The translations under genes and the position numbers were made by a program. A stretch of 64,000 bases of DNA from Ciona intestinalis. Its lineage: Eukaryota; Chordata; Ascidiacea; Phlebobranchia; Cionidae. The notes beneath the pieces were generated by a model. It worked only from the letters and a program-made list of their open reading frames with translations. It was not told the origin of the DNA and did no database searches. The DNA is taken from the NCBI RefSeq assembly GCF_000224145.3, contig NC_020167.2, positions 4,660,991-4,724,990 of the forward strand, read 5' to 3'. Shown here one piece after another: positions 1 through 14,079 of the stretch. Each line of letters starts with the position of its first letter. The stretch's first letter is position 1.

Positions 1-3000
1 GACGAATGCAGAAATAAGTGAAAATGAAAAGCCAGAAGAAAAGGAAGAGTCATTTGTGGAAAAAATGGACGACATGTTTAAATTTAGTCTTGCCAGTTTT
101 TCTGCTATTTCGTTATGCTTATTGTACGACACACCAAATAACAAGTAAGGCAAATTTAAATAGGTGAAATTGCGGTATGTATAAGTTGATTTAAATCTGT
201 ATAAACCCACTTTGAGAAACCAGGGATGGCATACTCGGCTACCGACTAAACTAGTCGCCGCCTAAATTTGATTTTGCTTTTTTAGTCGCCTGACTAAAAT
301 TTTAGTCGGCCGATTTTGACCGACTAACTTCTGTAATGAGTAATGCACAGAAACATAGTCGGCCGACTAAATGTGAAAAACCACCGACTAAATTTTAGTC
401 GGCCGACTAAAAAAACGCTGTAACCAATAGTTTTTAACATTTAACAGCAGCATCCCCTGCAGCATTCATGTCAAGTGAATATACCGCATTTTTTTAGTCG
501 GGATTACACCTGTTTGCAATGGTAGCAGTATTCTGAATCGAATCCAGTATCTTTTAGAAAGCCACTATAATAGTTTCCCATGTTTTTTGCAGGGATTACA
601 GGCACAGCTTCATTGATTCTTTGGTTAGCCATCTTTCTTTATCCAGTGGTGTAGGAAACACAATGAAAGCCTTATCTGACAATGACATTTCACAAGAATC
701 CGATGTTTTCATTCAAATTATAATTTCAGACAAGTGTATGAAGGTATAAGGAAACTTTATTCACAACTTGGAACCTTATTTATAAAATGGATGCTTGATT
801 TTTTTCAAAAAAACACTGTAAAACTTAGAAAAAAGTTAAAAGGAATAACAAGAATTATATCGCCAAGACTCCAATAAATTGTTGTTAATTGTTTAAAACA
901 CGTCCAGAATATTGGGATATTATGCGCTAAAGGTGTCCTATCTTTCCCTCCCTACTATATAGAATGATAATATTATGAAATTGTTTATAATATAACACTA
1001 AATTTGACAGGAAAACCGACTGAACCTTGTTAAAGATTTAGTCCACTGGTGTGTGACATCATCTGGTGGGAAATATGATTCACGATCACGGTTTCTCTTA
1101 CGTCACATGACTTGGCAACTTCACGTGAAGTTAGAGGACCTGGAAGATGTAGAAGAGACATTGATTAAGATGTTGAGGGAACAAACGGAGAAGGAGAAAT
1201 TGTAAGCTTCAATTTAAATTTAATACTTACTTATTTTGAATTTAATAGTTGATCCTCTGTGAATAATAGACTGACGATGCTTTTGTAGCACCAGATCCTT
1301 ACTGAACTTAATAGTGGTTTTTATATTTTGCTGTGATATATACTAAGATTCGTAAAGAAATTTTTCATAAATTTTGTAAGAAACGCTGTTGTTACTACAC
1401 TACACTGATAATTAAACCAGTATGAATGAATAAAAACTTACCTTATTCTTCATGTGGTAGAGCAAAGACAATCATTATAACACAGGTGTTGACAGTATCT
1501 TCAACATTTTTTCAGAGAGAATGACTCTGTTCGTGCAAAAAAGGCTCGAAATCAAAAAATTAAACGGTTTGCTCTGGTTGGTCTAGCTGCTGCAGGAGGA
1601 GGGGCTTTGATTGGTTTGACTGGTGGTCTTGCAGCGCCTCTAGTGGCTGCTGGTGCAGGTAAGTTGACATATTTTAAACGTGGATACAAAATATGTGCAA
1701 ATATTTATCTTTTCTGTTTTGCGTTTTATAACCACATGGAACTGAATTTCTTTAATGAGACATTGTTTTTTAATCTGTAGCTGGTAAAAAGTTGTTGGTA
1801 AAAAAATGCAAAATAGATAAAAAGCTTATACTATTCATTTTTATTTATTTATATACTCCTGGACCTATTATTTACGCGAATTACGCCAATGATGATGGGA
1901 TTTATCTTCCTCTTCCAAGGAGCGATTATTGGAGGAACATCCGCAGCTGTTCTCGGATCTGTTGCTGGGATCGCTGTCATCACTTCCTTATTTGGTGCTG
2001 GAGGAGCAGGATTAGCGGGATATAAGATGAAGAGAAGAGTTGGAGGGATCGATCAGTTCTTCTTCTCTCCTCTCACCAGCTCGGATCAGCTATCCCTCAC
2101 TATTACTATCTCAGGATGGTTGTCAGGAGATAATGAGAGTAAGTGATCCATAGGTTTCACTTAAGCTCTGCAACAACTAAGCTATTGCGGAAGACAGTTT
2201 TTCATACCTATTACCACCGACAGACCTATCACTTTTTCGGCAGCCACATGCACCTGTAGGCTGTAGCAGTTCACATATCACCTCTAGGGTTGTTCTATTA
2301 TGTATGGGCAAGGTTCTACAGCTAGGCATTACAAGGACCTAGGATTTAGGCCTGTGTTGGTCTATTATCCTAGATTTTAGAAGTAAAAGAGGTGTCTTTT
2401 TACAAATATTCAAGGTCCTTTTATTTTTAGCATTATTTTAGAATTACATGCACAATTTGATAAAACTTCGATGTTATGATAATGAGTAATAGGAAACTGC
2501 GATGTTGCAATTTGTAATGTTGTGGCTAAAAATAGGATAAATAAGCAATTTTGTTTAAACTTGTATAATGTGAAACAAAACAGTAAAAAAAATCTCGCTC
2601 AACAGTTTCCTAATTTCAGGCAACTTCTTTGACGTATGGAGCCACATAAACCAGTCAAGGGAGCAGTACAGCATAGTGTGGGAGTCAGAGCACTTGATGA
2701 GGCTTGGTAATGCATTTGAATATATTCTTGAAGGAATTATGAGTTATGCTGCTACTGAGGCACTAAAGTACACAGCATTGGCAGGTACATCCAAGTTTGT
2801 ATGTTACGTACCTCTGTGTTTAGTATGTAAGTATGTAACTTACTTTATCCTCGCGTGGCCGGAAAACGACAGTCGTTATCACACGGGTTTAACACCTCGT
2901 GCCAGCTTACGAGTTACCATGTATGTTACTTTGTGGGTTTGTTTTTATTCCAACACTCTTTTATCTGTTACAGGTTTGTTAGCAGCCATAGCATGGCCCG

Positions 3001-5180
3001 CTACATTAGTTTCAGCTGCTGGTGTCATTGACAATCCATGGAGTGTATGTTTACAAAGATCAGTACAGGTTAGAATGGCAATTTCATTACATTAAGATAC
3101 CTGGAATCATTAATTGCAGCAATCTGTTTCACCACACTGTATGTCTCCTTTTGTGGGTCAGGATTGTATAGGCTATGCAAATTGTAGATAAATTATAACT
3201 TTGTAAAATAACTTATAACCTAACTTTGTGCAGATTGTGGATACAAATGTAGCTTCACACATCATAAAATGTAAAGAAATATTTATACTACATTAGTGTG
3301 TGGTGTAAATTGTAGACATTGTTTTGTATTGAAGGTTGGGAGACAACTTGCAGAAGTTTTGTTAGCAAGAGAGCATGGGCAGCGACCGGTTACTTTGATA
3401 GGATACAGTCTTGGAGCGAGAGTGATTTACTTTTGTTTGGAAGAAATGGCAAAACGAAAAAGTATGTTTCAGGTTTTAATGTTGAGTTGCGTCATTAGTA
3501 TAGTTTTCTTTGTGGACCTTTACTTAAAGTGTGCTGTAAAGTTTATTGCAAACTTTTGAATGCCCACTTACTACTAAAGAAAAATTGATTAATAGGTTAC
3601 CTATTTCATTATAAAATTGTATGTGTAAATAGAAGGTCAAATGTAATCTAAAGGTACCACCAAAGTCTCAAAAAAGAAACAGCTGCTGAAAAAAGTCTGT
3701 CTTGGACTCTTTGTATGCGTTATTATTTAATAGTTGTGGCAATGATGCTTAAAAGCTAAACATGCTAAAAAACAAGAATACAAGATAATTAAGTGACAAC
3801 TGACATTCTACCAACAGAGCACAGCGGAATAATTGAAGACATTTACTTACTTGGTGCTCCAGTAAGTGGGAAGGTGGAAGATTGGAAAAAGTTTTCAAGT
3901 GTTGTAGCTGGACATATTACCAATGGCTACTGCAGGTAAATATTTATTAGTTTTTATGTATTCATTTGGGGCTTTAAAACAATCAGAAATTACACACAAA
4001 GTTACGTACTTGGTAACTTATAAGTAGGCATGAGGTGTGTGAAGCAGAACACCCGTGTTTTTATGACTATCATTGCACCACCACTCACCGGTAAAAAAGT
4101 TACATTCATTCATTTTCCTTTGGAAATTCAGTACTGTAGTAAAAATTGAATTTTAGAACTAATTTTGTAGTAACAGATTTCCTATTCCAGACGTGATTTA
4201 AAATAAGTTTAATACAAATTAAACATTAAAATTTTCAGAACAGACTGGTTGCTTCGGTTTCTTTACCGCACTAGTTCCCGCCATACTGAAATTGCTGGTC
4301 TTCAACCTATTGCTTGGGAAAATCGCAGAATGATCAATATTGACTTGAGCTCAATCATTGAAGGTCACCTTGATTATGCAAAGAACATGAATGCTGTGTT
4401 GGCAGCAGTTGGTGTTAGGTATATGGCTTATTCTGTAAATACCATTACTATGGTTGGTTATATTCTGTTACTTACTATGGTTACTTATATTCTGCTGCTT
4501 GGCATGTTATAATAAATAAGGTCGCCACTAGATTCTCCTCTATAAATGTCACACCATTCGATTTACATTTGACCCACTTCAATTTGTAGGACTCAAACTT
4601 CAATTTGTAGGGCAATAAATTTGGCTTTGGCAGTGCCTATCCCCGGTGAAAAGCAATGGAATCCCCAATTATAATAGGCATGATAAACTGTCTTGTGCCA
4701 TGGCTCTAGTATAGTTCAAGTCTAACCTGACCAATCAGTTTACAGGTTTGGTGCTGCTACCATTGTGGCCTGCTGGGGCAAGAGACTTAACATGTTGCTA
4801 ATGATAATAGGTTGCATACAACGACTATCCTGCCATGGAAAGATAAATATTTGTTATTTACTCATTAACTTCTATATACAAGATATAGCTTGTAGTCTTA
4901 TTAATACCAGCCATTTTAAACACAAACTTATCGTTTACACAGAACACGGAAAACCTTCAACAATGAAGCAAAGAGTTCAATCAGTTTGCCGAACATGGCA
5001 GCAACTGCCACAGTTGATTTGCCGGTCTCCAGCAAATCCTGTGCTGATATCGGTGCTTTAGGTGAAGCTAAAGTAGATAAAAAGGAAGAAACCAAAACAA
5101 ATGAAACCTTGGAATCTGAAAGTAGTGCAGATGAAAGCAAAAGTCAAGAATGTTCTGATACTCCAGCGCGGAAAGTTTAG
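1..5180 (+). CDS. TMCO4: TMCO4-like transmembrane/coiled-coil DUF726 protein, 5' end outside window
   Basis: Eleven exons read in one frame: 1-144, 593-743, 1011-1201, 1516-1658, 1920-2138, 2620-2784, 2974-3068, 3335-3461, 3818-3935, 4239-4418, 4943-5180 (TAG). About 589 residues are visible; human TMCO4 is about 634, so only the N-terminus is missing. Exons 4-5 encode Gly/Ala-rich hydrophobic helices followed by GYKMKRRVGG, and exon 7 another hydrophobic stretch ending NPWSVCL. Exon 8 carries TLIGYSLGARVIYFCLEEM, the GxSxG nucleophile elbow of an alpha/beta-hydrolase fold; exons 9-10 carry IYLLGAPV, DWLLRF and GHLDYAK, all family-typical. The last exon is an acidic/lysine-rich tail without family similarity that I can see. 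The substrate of the family is not established, so the molecular function is open. A poly(A) signal AATAAA lies at 5674-5679. Introns hold SINE and MITE pieces. Confidence 0.9.
233..420. repeat. Palindrome-rich element built on TAGTCGGCCGACTA
   Basis: Within the first visible TMCO4 intron, the 14-base palindrome TAGTCGGCCGACTA or its half (CCGACTAAA / TTTAGTCGG) recurs at least six times in about 190 bases, in both orientations. The outer copies face each other, as in a foldback MITE. The transposon family is not identified. Confidence 0.55.
879..963 (+). mobile_element. 3' half of the GGGTGGGGGAAGATGGGAC MITE family
   Basis: Matches the right half of the family seen many times in this window: TTGTTAATTGTTTAAAACAC, then ATTATGCGCTAAAGGTGTCC and a CCCTCCCTACTATATA end. 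The left half is absent. Confidence 0.7.
2826..2948 (-). mobile_element. Tail fragment of tRNA-derived SINE family
   Basis: Reverse-complement match to the body of the SINE at 36636-36935: the blocks TCGCGTGGCCGGAAAACGAC, CCAGCTTACGAGTTACC and TACTTTGTGGGT are present in TMCO4 intron 6. No tRNA-like head. Confidence 0.6.
3984..4115 (+). mobile_element. Tail fragment of tRNA-derived SINE family
   Basis: Same body as the SINE at 36636-36935 in forward sense (ACACAAAGTTACGTACTTGG, AGGCATGAGGTGTGTGAAG, CACCCGTGTT), diverged; lies in a TMCO4 intron and ends in ATTCATTCATT. Confidence 0.55.
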
Positions 5181-6151
5181 TGGAAAAATTTATTTTTTTA
5201 TATACGCTCTTAAAAGCTTTGCTTCATACTTTTAATTATGTTTTTTAAATTAGGTTTGGCTTCCACTTCACAAAAAAACAATCGATTTATGAAACCAAAA
5301 GAAAAGTTTGCATTTTTAAAGTAAAACTTATGCTAATTTCTCAATTTTGATTAGTCTGCAACAAAATAATTTTGAAAAAACCTTTAAAAATTGGGAAAAG
5401 AATATTTGGTTTCTTTTTAATACATTAGGTTTTGTTTTTATTAGTCTCTACAGTGTCTTTTTACATTAGATTATGCCTTGCAAATGTTAGGTGTTACCAA
5501 TTTGACCTGTAAATTTAAATTAACGTGTTTAGACATTTTTGCGCTTACTGTACTATCGGTATTGTTAATTCCATTTTTTCGTACTGGTGTTTGCCATTTG
5601 GTGTATCTCATTTTTTGCAACTGTGCAATATGTTTTATATTCTCTTTCATTGTTTATGAAGCAACATTTAAGGAAATAAATTGTTCCTAAATGTATCACA
5701 CTTGTTATAAAATGCGCAGATCTAGGCAACACTGAGTTTTAGTTCGTAAACACATGTTAAGCCCTGGTTTCAGTTACTGAAGGAATAAGTGTGTATATAT
5801 ATATAATGTAAGCAACCTGCTTTTTGATTATAAAAAATTATCCCTGTCGGCTGAACCACTGATCTAAATATTAAAATCCAAGACTGAATTTAAAGATAAC
5901 CAGCACCAAGTTTTTAAATTTTGACGAAAAACATAACAACTGCTTTATGTTGTGGGAATATTTATACATTTTAATTGCAACAACATCCCTGTTCGTGGAA
6001 ACAGTCCGGGAGAGCGCAGCGCACACATCGGTTTTCAATAAAGAAAGGCAGTAAAATCACATGAACATACATGATGCACAGATCTAGTTTTCACAGGAAA
6101 AGAATCACTCGTTTAGGAACAACAACTTTTTTCTGGATCAACCTCCAAGCA

Positions 6152-9100
6152 TCACTTCACTCGCTTCTGCTGACGAGCTCTGTAAATATCATGAGCTGGA
6201 GGAGCAGCAGATCTGGATGCAGACATTTCATCATCTGAATCTCCTCTTGAAGATGAACGTTTGACTCCGGCATACCGAACTCCACTCGTTGCTCCCGACA
6301 CTGAGAACGTGTGTCCCTCTCCTCCACTGTTCACTTGTTTTAACCAATCCTCCTCTGAATTATTGTGGCAGTGGTTAAGAAGTGGAGTGGTAAAATAAAT
6401 AAATTGATTAGGATTTTAAACAATGTTTCACCTTTAACACAGAATTAATTATAGGCCTACGTCCTACATCATTCGTTCTCAAATTATTACTTTAATTTTT
6501 AAAGGCATTTTTGGAAGAGGTAATTTTAATTACTTTTTATAAAACAGGCTTTTCCGGCATTGCCCAAATTCAAACTTTCATCATGATTATAAAAATTAAG
6601 ACAGAAAAATCAACAATAAATAGAAGTTAATTAATAAATTTTTATGTTGGCTGTTCTTTGCAAAGCAATAAGTTTAGGAACCACTGTCCTACACAATTAC
6701 AATATACATTATGCAAATATTGAACAGAGACTTTATATGCAAAGAACTTTATATGTAAAAAATGTTATATACTAATGTATGTAACAGAGTAAGGTATGCA
6801 AGAGATGTTTCAGTTGGTAAGATTATACATTAGGTAAACACACACACACACATACCGCTTGGTAATGAGCAGTCAGCAAACTTGTCCATCAAATCATCAA
6901 CTTTGACAAAGGGACCATGGAAGGACCTTGGAGGCGGCATGTTCTTTAACAATATTGTTGCTGCTCCTGGAAACGGAAAATCTCCTCCTGGCACAGGGTG
7001 TGAGCCTGGAACTGTTAAAGTTTGCAAGTTGTTGAAATAAATATTGGTTTAAAGGTCTACGCATATATACATTTAAAAATGATAATGGTGTAGGCTACTG
7101 TTAATAAGGTACAAAATTCATTTATCTTACATTGACTGCAATAAAAAACAAAATATTAATATGAATTTAAACAAACACCTGTTGCAACATGACGTTTAAA
7201 GAGACGTCACATTACACAATCTTAATTACTTTTATTGATTAGTCTTAACTGTCAACACTGCCTATACAACTTATCGAATGGGACTCGGGAACAATTGAAA
7301 TTGTAGAATTTTTGACAAAAAACAGACCATAAAAAAATTAATATATTCCCAACATACGTGGTCGACGTCTTGGCTTATAAGGAATCATTTGTGATAAATC
7401 CGGCATCGCGAATCCCACTTTCTTCTTCCCAGCATCATCCATGGAAGATTTAGCTCCTGCATCCATGGATGAGGATGTTGGATTCATCATCGTGGTCGTT
7501 GTCTTATTTGGAGTTCTTGTGTCCTGACAATTTGCAAAGTGAAATTATTTTTGAAAATTTGAACATGCTTTCCTAACTTTATATTTAGGATAATTAAAAT
7601 ATGCCTTACCAATTTCATATCCTAATTTAATGCACAGTTTTTAACCTGTTCTATCAGAGGTTCTGGCCAACAATAAACTCAATGTACCTTTCAGGTGCAC
7701 AGTAATGAGTAATGACCAATCACTGGTCAAATGAATGCCCTGCATTTTGTGGCTCATTGATTATTACATTCTAAAAGTCCGACTAAGTAGACATATGACA
7801 AGAACAAGTAGTTTAAATTATATTTTAATGTAAGACTTACTTTATATCCGAGAGCACGTAATATTTCAGGAGCACAAGGATACAAATCTAAGAAACGGTA
7901 TCTGCAGATACAAGTAATTACATTATTCCTGTGTGACATGGTCTTATAGCAGTAAAGACTAAAAGTAGAAAGCAACACTGATATAGAATAAAGGTCCCGA
8001 CCTGTCAATCAGCATGCAGGTTGATTTTCCTTCATAATCAGCTTTGAAAGCTTCCAGTCTCCTGTTTTCTACCTTCAGCAATGAAGATAAATCCCCAACA
8101 TTACATTCGAACTCCAAGTACTTATCCCAGATAGTCCTGAAAAAAGTTTATAACCGTCTCGTTTTTCAATGAATACAAGCAGATAAAAAAGCAGGAAAAA
8201 AAGCGAATTTTTTAAATTTTACGAAAAGCGATTAAAACACATAGTGCAAAGTGGAAAAAGATTTAGATAAGAAATTCAATTGTGGCAAATTCCAAAATCC
8301 ATTCTTTACCCAGATTTGTCTGGTGATAAACTAGTTGACGTCAGAACCCTTTCAAACAAAACCCGTGTGTTGTTGTCCTCTGTAGAAATAAGGAAAATAA
8401 ATGTTAAATTCAATTTCCTATTCCTAACATTAAAATTGCTATTATGTAGTTAACAAACCATTGAGATGTGACATGTAGTCAATATATGCAAGCAGGTAAT
8501 CAGGTTCATGACCAAAGCGCTTTAACCCAAGCTCAAATATTTTGAAAGCAATTTGCTTGTCCTGTGAATAAAGAAGTTTAAGTCAGGACCAGGAAAATTA
8601 TTTACAACTGATATTTTATAAGATTTAGTTCATTTTAATAAACTTATACAACAAGAGATAAAAACACAAACAAATGTAATAAATTCCAAGAATCTGATTT
8701 TGATCTAGTGCTTATAGAGTTGAATGACTCTTGTGTAAAGAAATTTGAGGATCTGGTGCTTTAAAAATGTAACAGACAAAACCAAGTCCAACCAATTGTA
8801 TAGAATTCTGAATAAAAGACTGACAATGCTATTTAGCCGATTATGCAATTGGTTGGACTCGATTGTTGTTTGTTATGTTTTCGTAGCACCAGGTCCTTAA
8901 TAAAAACACAGTATCAATATTATTTATTGTAATAATGCTTAGGGTATTTTTTACCTTAGTACAATAATATTCCATCAAAGCAGCAGCTACAAATACATGG
9001 AATCGAATTCTTGTATCCTCCCTTGCTTTTTTAAACACCAACCTAGCAGCTTTAATGCCTTCAGCACGTCTTGTGAATTTCATGTACTGTATGTATGTCT

Positions 9101-12100
9101 GCAACAACAACAAAAATTAAAATAAATATATTTATTTATTTGTTATATTTTTAACAAAATTGATTAGTTTTAGTAACCGCACTATTTTTTTAGATAAAAA
9201 AACAACACTTACCAAAGTTTGATCACAATCTTTGATGTCAAGTAATCTCTGATAAATTGTGTGTACTTTGTCGTGTTTCATTCTACCCTCTTCAAAATCA
9301 GCATATGCAAAGTGAATGAGAGTATTTGACTTCATTAAACTCGATATAGCTCGCTCATAAAGTGAAGAAGCTTCATCCGATAAGATTTTGCTGCTATTGG
9401 TGTCCTGGATAGCAATTGACAAATTAGACCCAAAATAACATCGAAAGGCACACACAAAATTTGTTCTCACACAAAGAGCGTATATAAATAAATTTGACTT
9501 ACTCCTTTTTCTTGCATAAGTTTGCTTGTACTTGACAAATACTGTGCAGCTTCATACCAAACATCAGGGTGGTGGCCAAGACATAGCAAGCATTGCTCAT
9601 AAGCAAACATTACTAGCATGAAATGATGAAAGTTTAATTGGAAAATCCACAGAAAGAAGTTTTATATTTAAAATAGCTGGCCAAGTATACAAGGAGATTT
9701 AAAGAATATGTCATTCAATGTGCTTGCTTACATAAAGTCATAAACACAAAATTGTTTTTTTTGCTTTTATTGAAAATTGAGTGTACTGTACAAGGAAACT
9801 TATTTGTGGTTTACCTCTCTTTGAAATAACAGTTAAACTTTCAGATCTCAAAGGATTTGACTTCTCCCAATCAATGTATTTTTTCCAAACCAAAACCTGT
9901 GTTAGAGAAATCAGTTATAAACTTTTTTAAGAAAAATTGGCCTTAAAATTGCCTAGGAAAAATTAGTTCAAAAATTGTGTAAAAGAAATTAGTTTAAAAT
10001 TACAGCATTGTTAAGATATTGTTTCATTTGTTTGGTTACCTGTTTTGCTTCTTCTACTGAACCACAGGGAGGGGTTGCTGGGTTGTGACGCTGCAAACTA
10101 CGCGTCGTGGCTTCTAATTCCTTTGAAACCCGGCGTGCATTGACATATTCACGTGTTCGATCATCCAACATTTTCTTTGCAATTATTGGATTAATGCCCT
10201 GAAGTTAACAATAATTGTATATATATATAAATATATACATATGTGTGTCAGTGTGTATATCTTTAATGAATGATATCTTTAATAAAGAGAATTTTTTTAA
10301 CATTTGTGGAAATGCAGAACCATTATAATCAAATAGCAGTTTGGGTATGTAAATACAGGAAAATTTAAAAAAATTCAAATTGAGGATATGAAAAATTTCA
10401 CCTTTGCAGATGTAAATACCTGTTCATATTGTGAATATTCTCTCCACAGTTGTTCAATGTTTATCATTGGGTTAACACATCCGCGTTGATAAACTCGTCG
10501 AACTGCTGTAATTCGTTGATTTTCAGCATAGGAACCGACAGCCTCACTGTGTTTTAAATTGAATCAACTTTCAAAGTAACAAAGTTATAAAACCACTTAC
10601 ACAGCTTTGAGAAACGCAATGTAATCTGCCCAGATCTGATATGACATAATATCCATTCCGATTTTCTCGAGAGCAAAATCATATGCTTGCGCCATTTTTT
10701 CACTGCAATTGATTTTTTTGTAAAAACAGCATACCCTTTGCGGTAAATAATTAAAAAAGAAATTCCCCAAAATAACTATAGTACCGGTATGAAGAAAGGC
10801 CGCTTTTGGTTTCTCTAACATAGGTCAAGTAACATTTCCACAAATCAATACTCAAAACTCTCATCAGACAACGCTGGAAAAGCTTTTCAACTTTTTCGTA
10901 GTTCCGAGACTTCATCTGTAATATTGGGCACATTGAAACAAATTATCATGTTATCTTAAACAATTCATCAACTTAAATGCAACATTGCCACTTACACTTT
11001 CGTAACTTACACTTAAAACAGGTTAAAAATGCAACATTGTAACTTACACTTGAAACAGGATTACTGTAACATTACCAATTTAACATTTCGGACGCACAAC
11101 TTGCTCAAACAAATATACATTTGACAAAACACCATATTTGTATCATGTTGTTCATTGTGCAAAATGCTCATACAGTCAAACTGTCAAGCAAAGCTCCTGT
11201 AACTGCGCCCACAGCTGAAGTGTAGAATTTATGACAGATTTTACACTGTCTATACACCACTTGTTAAAAACACCAAACAGTTTATGGGTTTTTTATTCCA
11301 ATTTGTGTTGCATTTGAGCCTCACAGCAGTACTTAAACACTAAATGCTTTATTTTGACTTTGGTCATAAGTATAATAAATGTTTGAAATGTTTTTTTAAG
11401 TACATTTGATTTGTTACGCTAAAAAGTATTTCGATTTTTAGAAAAATTGAGTCCAGTATTTTGGCATTTCTATATGCAAAATTTTTTTTCAGTTGTTAAA
11501 TAACAGTGAAAGTTAACAGCATTAAAAGAACTTCCATAAAAATATTTTTCAACTATTTATATATACAGATGATCTGTAACAGATCTCTTAGTCTGTCTGG
11601 TAGTTTTTGCTGCTTGTTACTTTTTTGGTAGATGTTGTGTTTAATATATGTATAAATTACTTTTGCAAACAATTTTCCTACTCCAGTTGACAAAAAAGTG
11701 TTTGCCTAAATCACTGCTGTCAATGGACTCGGAGTGGTGAACATTTCTGTACAACAAAGATAATTTAACCAGAACATGATCTTCATTTCATCAAATCACT
11801 GTACAATGCTGTTGTATCAGGTATATTTGTCTTACAGAAAAAGAATAAACTAAAATTAATCAAAAAAGCTCAGTCCAAAACAGAAGATAGGGCAATAGAA
11901 AACATACACTTTTGCTCTCTTATCAATATTACTCAATGAAGTATTCAAGAATGTTAAGTTATGTTAAGTGTTATAACTCTAAATCCCAAAGAGTAAGATA
12001 GTAAAAGTTTTTAATCAAAGAACTGTTGTATCTGATTGCATATGATAAAGAACCTATACCCATAAATTTCATCTTAGCTTTTTTTATTTTATGTTTAAGC

Positions 12101-13176
12101 TTCTTTGCTTTCTGAAGCATTTCTTTTGCTAACTATAGATCCTGTTTGTTATAGATTCCGTTAATTTAATATTCAAACAACATGACTAAACTAGCATTGA
12201 AATAAAGGCTTGAACATTTTATGAAATTTCTTTTCTATTAAATCCAGATACACTAGATCCACAAGCGGCACAGTGATGCTCCAACAAATAATAATAACAA
12301 GAATAAATGTAATAAAATAAAGATTAAGGTCACAGTTAACTGTAATGCACAAATGGGATGAAATTATCATTTTAAAGGGGTTATTTAAAATTCAAGCTAC
12401 TAGCCAACATTCCATGAGCTAAACTTTTCGAATGCGTTCTTTGTCAAAACTTTTGCAGCAGTTTAGGAAACCTAGGGCTGGCGAATGATAAAAGTTGTCA
12501 GCACGAGTTATTCCTTCCATTTATCAAATAACAGCAAAATATTTACAACAAACCTCTTGCTCTATATAAATTCGCCAATATCTGCCAGTTGTTGGAAATT
12601 GTGAAATTAAACGTTCAAAAGTTGTTCTGCCCTTATCAATAGGCTGGGTCTGCAAATCGTCAGTTTTATTTAAACATCATTTTATGTAGCCTATATTCAA
12701 TAGAGAAATAGTATATTCTTGTATGGTAATACCATTTATAAAATACAGATTAAACCGACATTTGAAACCCTAAAATGAATAACATGAAATAATACAAAAT
12801 TTGTGTATAACCATTTTAACGTTTATGTGTTTTTAGTCTTGCATATTCGCAAACTAAATGCTGATATTATAATATTAATTTTTTTGAACAATTTCAAGTA
12901 ATATAAATAAAACATACGTAACATATATATATATATTTATATATATATATTATATGTATATATACATTCATATGCATGCTGCAATTTACCTGAGCCTCAC
13001 GTATCAAACCATTCCAAGCTTCAACATCAAACTCATTTTCTCCAACACGAGTTTCAAGTTTCCTGATCCTTTCAGGCATGTATTCCTACAATAAAAGTAT
13101 GTAAAAACACATTTATCGTGACTTTTAAATAATACTAAACTTCAGCACTTACCGAATTCGATTTATCCTTTGGCAT
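6152..13176 (-). CDS. CSTF3: Cleavage stimulation factor subunit 3 (CstF-77)
   Basis: Nuclear mRNA 3'-end processing scaffold; in the family its HAT repeats dimerise and join CstF-64 and CstF-50. Eighteen coding exons on the minus strand: 13153-13176, 12990-13085, 12554-12649, 10785-10915, 10601-10702, 10420-10546, 10040-10198, 9815-9896, 9503-9612, 9213-9404, 8955-9098, 8459-8561, 8310-8379, 8002-8136, 7841-7901, 7358-7523, 6856-7011, 6152-6354. They sum to 719 codons, i.e. 718 aa against 717 recalled for human, and all phases close. Start is MPKDKSNS, directly before [11 protein letters not shown]. Diagnostic stretches: [71 protein letters not shown], and the C-terminal [13 protein letters not shown]. 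The proline-rich segment ([24 protein letters not shown]) is kept. The longest intron, 10916-12553, is 1.6 kb. It is tail-to-tail with TMCO4. Confidence 0.96.
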
Positions 13177-13989
13177 CCTGGCCGAATAGCAAACAACAAC
13201 AGTTTTTGGTAATTAAATTGATTTGTCAGTTTTCGCCAGCAAATTTTTATCATACGTCAGGTTTAGTGTTAATAACTTGCTAAGAAATAAATAGATACTT
13301 GAAGGTTGAAGCTTGTTACATTATATTTAACCAGAAATACATAAAATAACACATGTCTCGAACTTTAGTAAACCTGCAGCATTTCCCACTAAATTATGAC
13401 GTCACGCTATAGTCGCAGTACAGTGTTTCGCAATGAAAGAAAAAGTACATAAACATCAGTTAATATTTTCATTTTTTCGACGTTTAGCCAATCCGAGTAA
13501 ACGTAAATACAGAAGGATTTGCATCATGGCGCCCTTCATAGAAAATGAACTGTCATCCTATACATAAAAAATGTAAACACACACATTTCTTTCGGTATCG
13601 GTATGGATACAATGTTACACCCGCTTAACTTAACGTATCCAACAACTGGCCATCGCAGCGTCTATAGTAGATTCATGGAGTATCGGCACAAGACTGCTAG
13701 CATTGTAGGTCTACTTGTTGTTAGGCAAGACACTTAGCGGTAATTGACCCGACCCAGAATACCTTATTGGTTTGTAGCGGTCTTGTCCGGTTCTGAATCT
13801 TTAAATCTCCAATAATTTTGGGCTACTTAAACCAAAATTCTAGCCTCCGTACAGTAAAAACAATAATTAAGACGATAGAAACTGTAGACAAAGATAAATC
13901 GAATTGCAGAAGAAAAAAAATGACACAAATAAAACTTTAGTAGCAATGACGTCAAAGTACAGATAAAGAATAACCAGAAACAGAATAAA
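13177..13989. other. Upstream region of CSTF3, no gene seen
   Basis: No supported exon. Around 13670-13790 there is a degenerate stretch resembling the SINE head region (GGCAAGACACTTAGCGGTAATTG-like). The stretch nearest the CSTF3 start would hold its promoter, but no recognisable element decides this. Confidence 0.4.
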
Positions 13990-14079
13990 CATGCACTGGT
14001 GTCTATAGGTTATTTAGAATAAGTGAATGTAACTTCCTTTATCCTCGAGTGACCGGAAATGATATAGCACAAAGTACAA

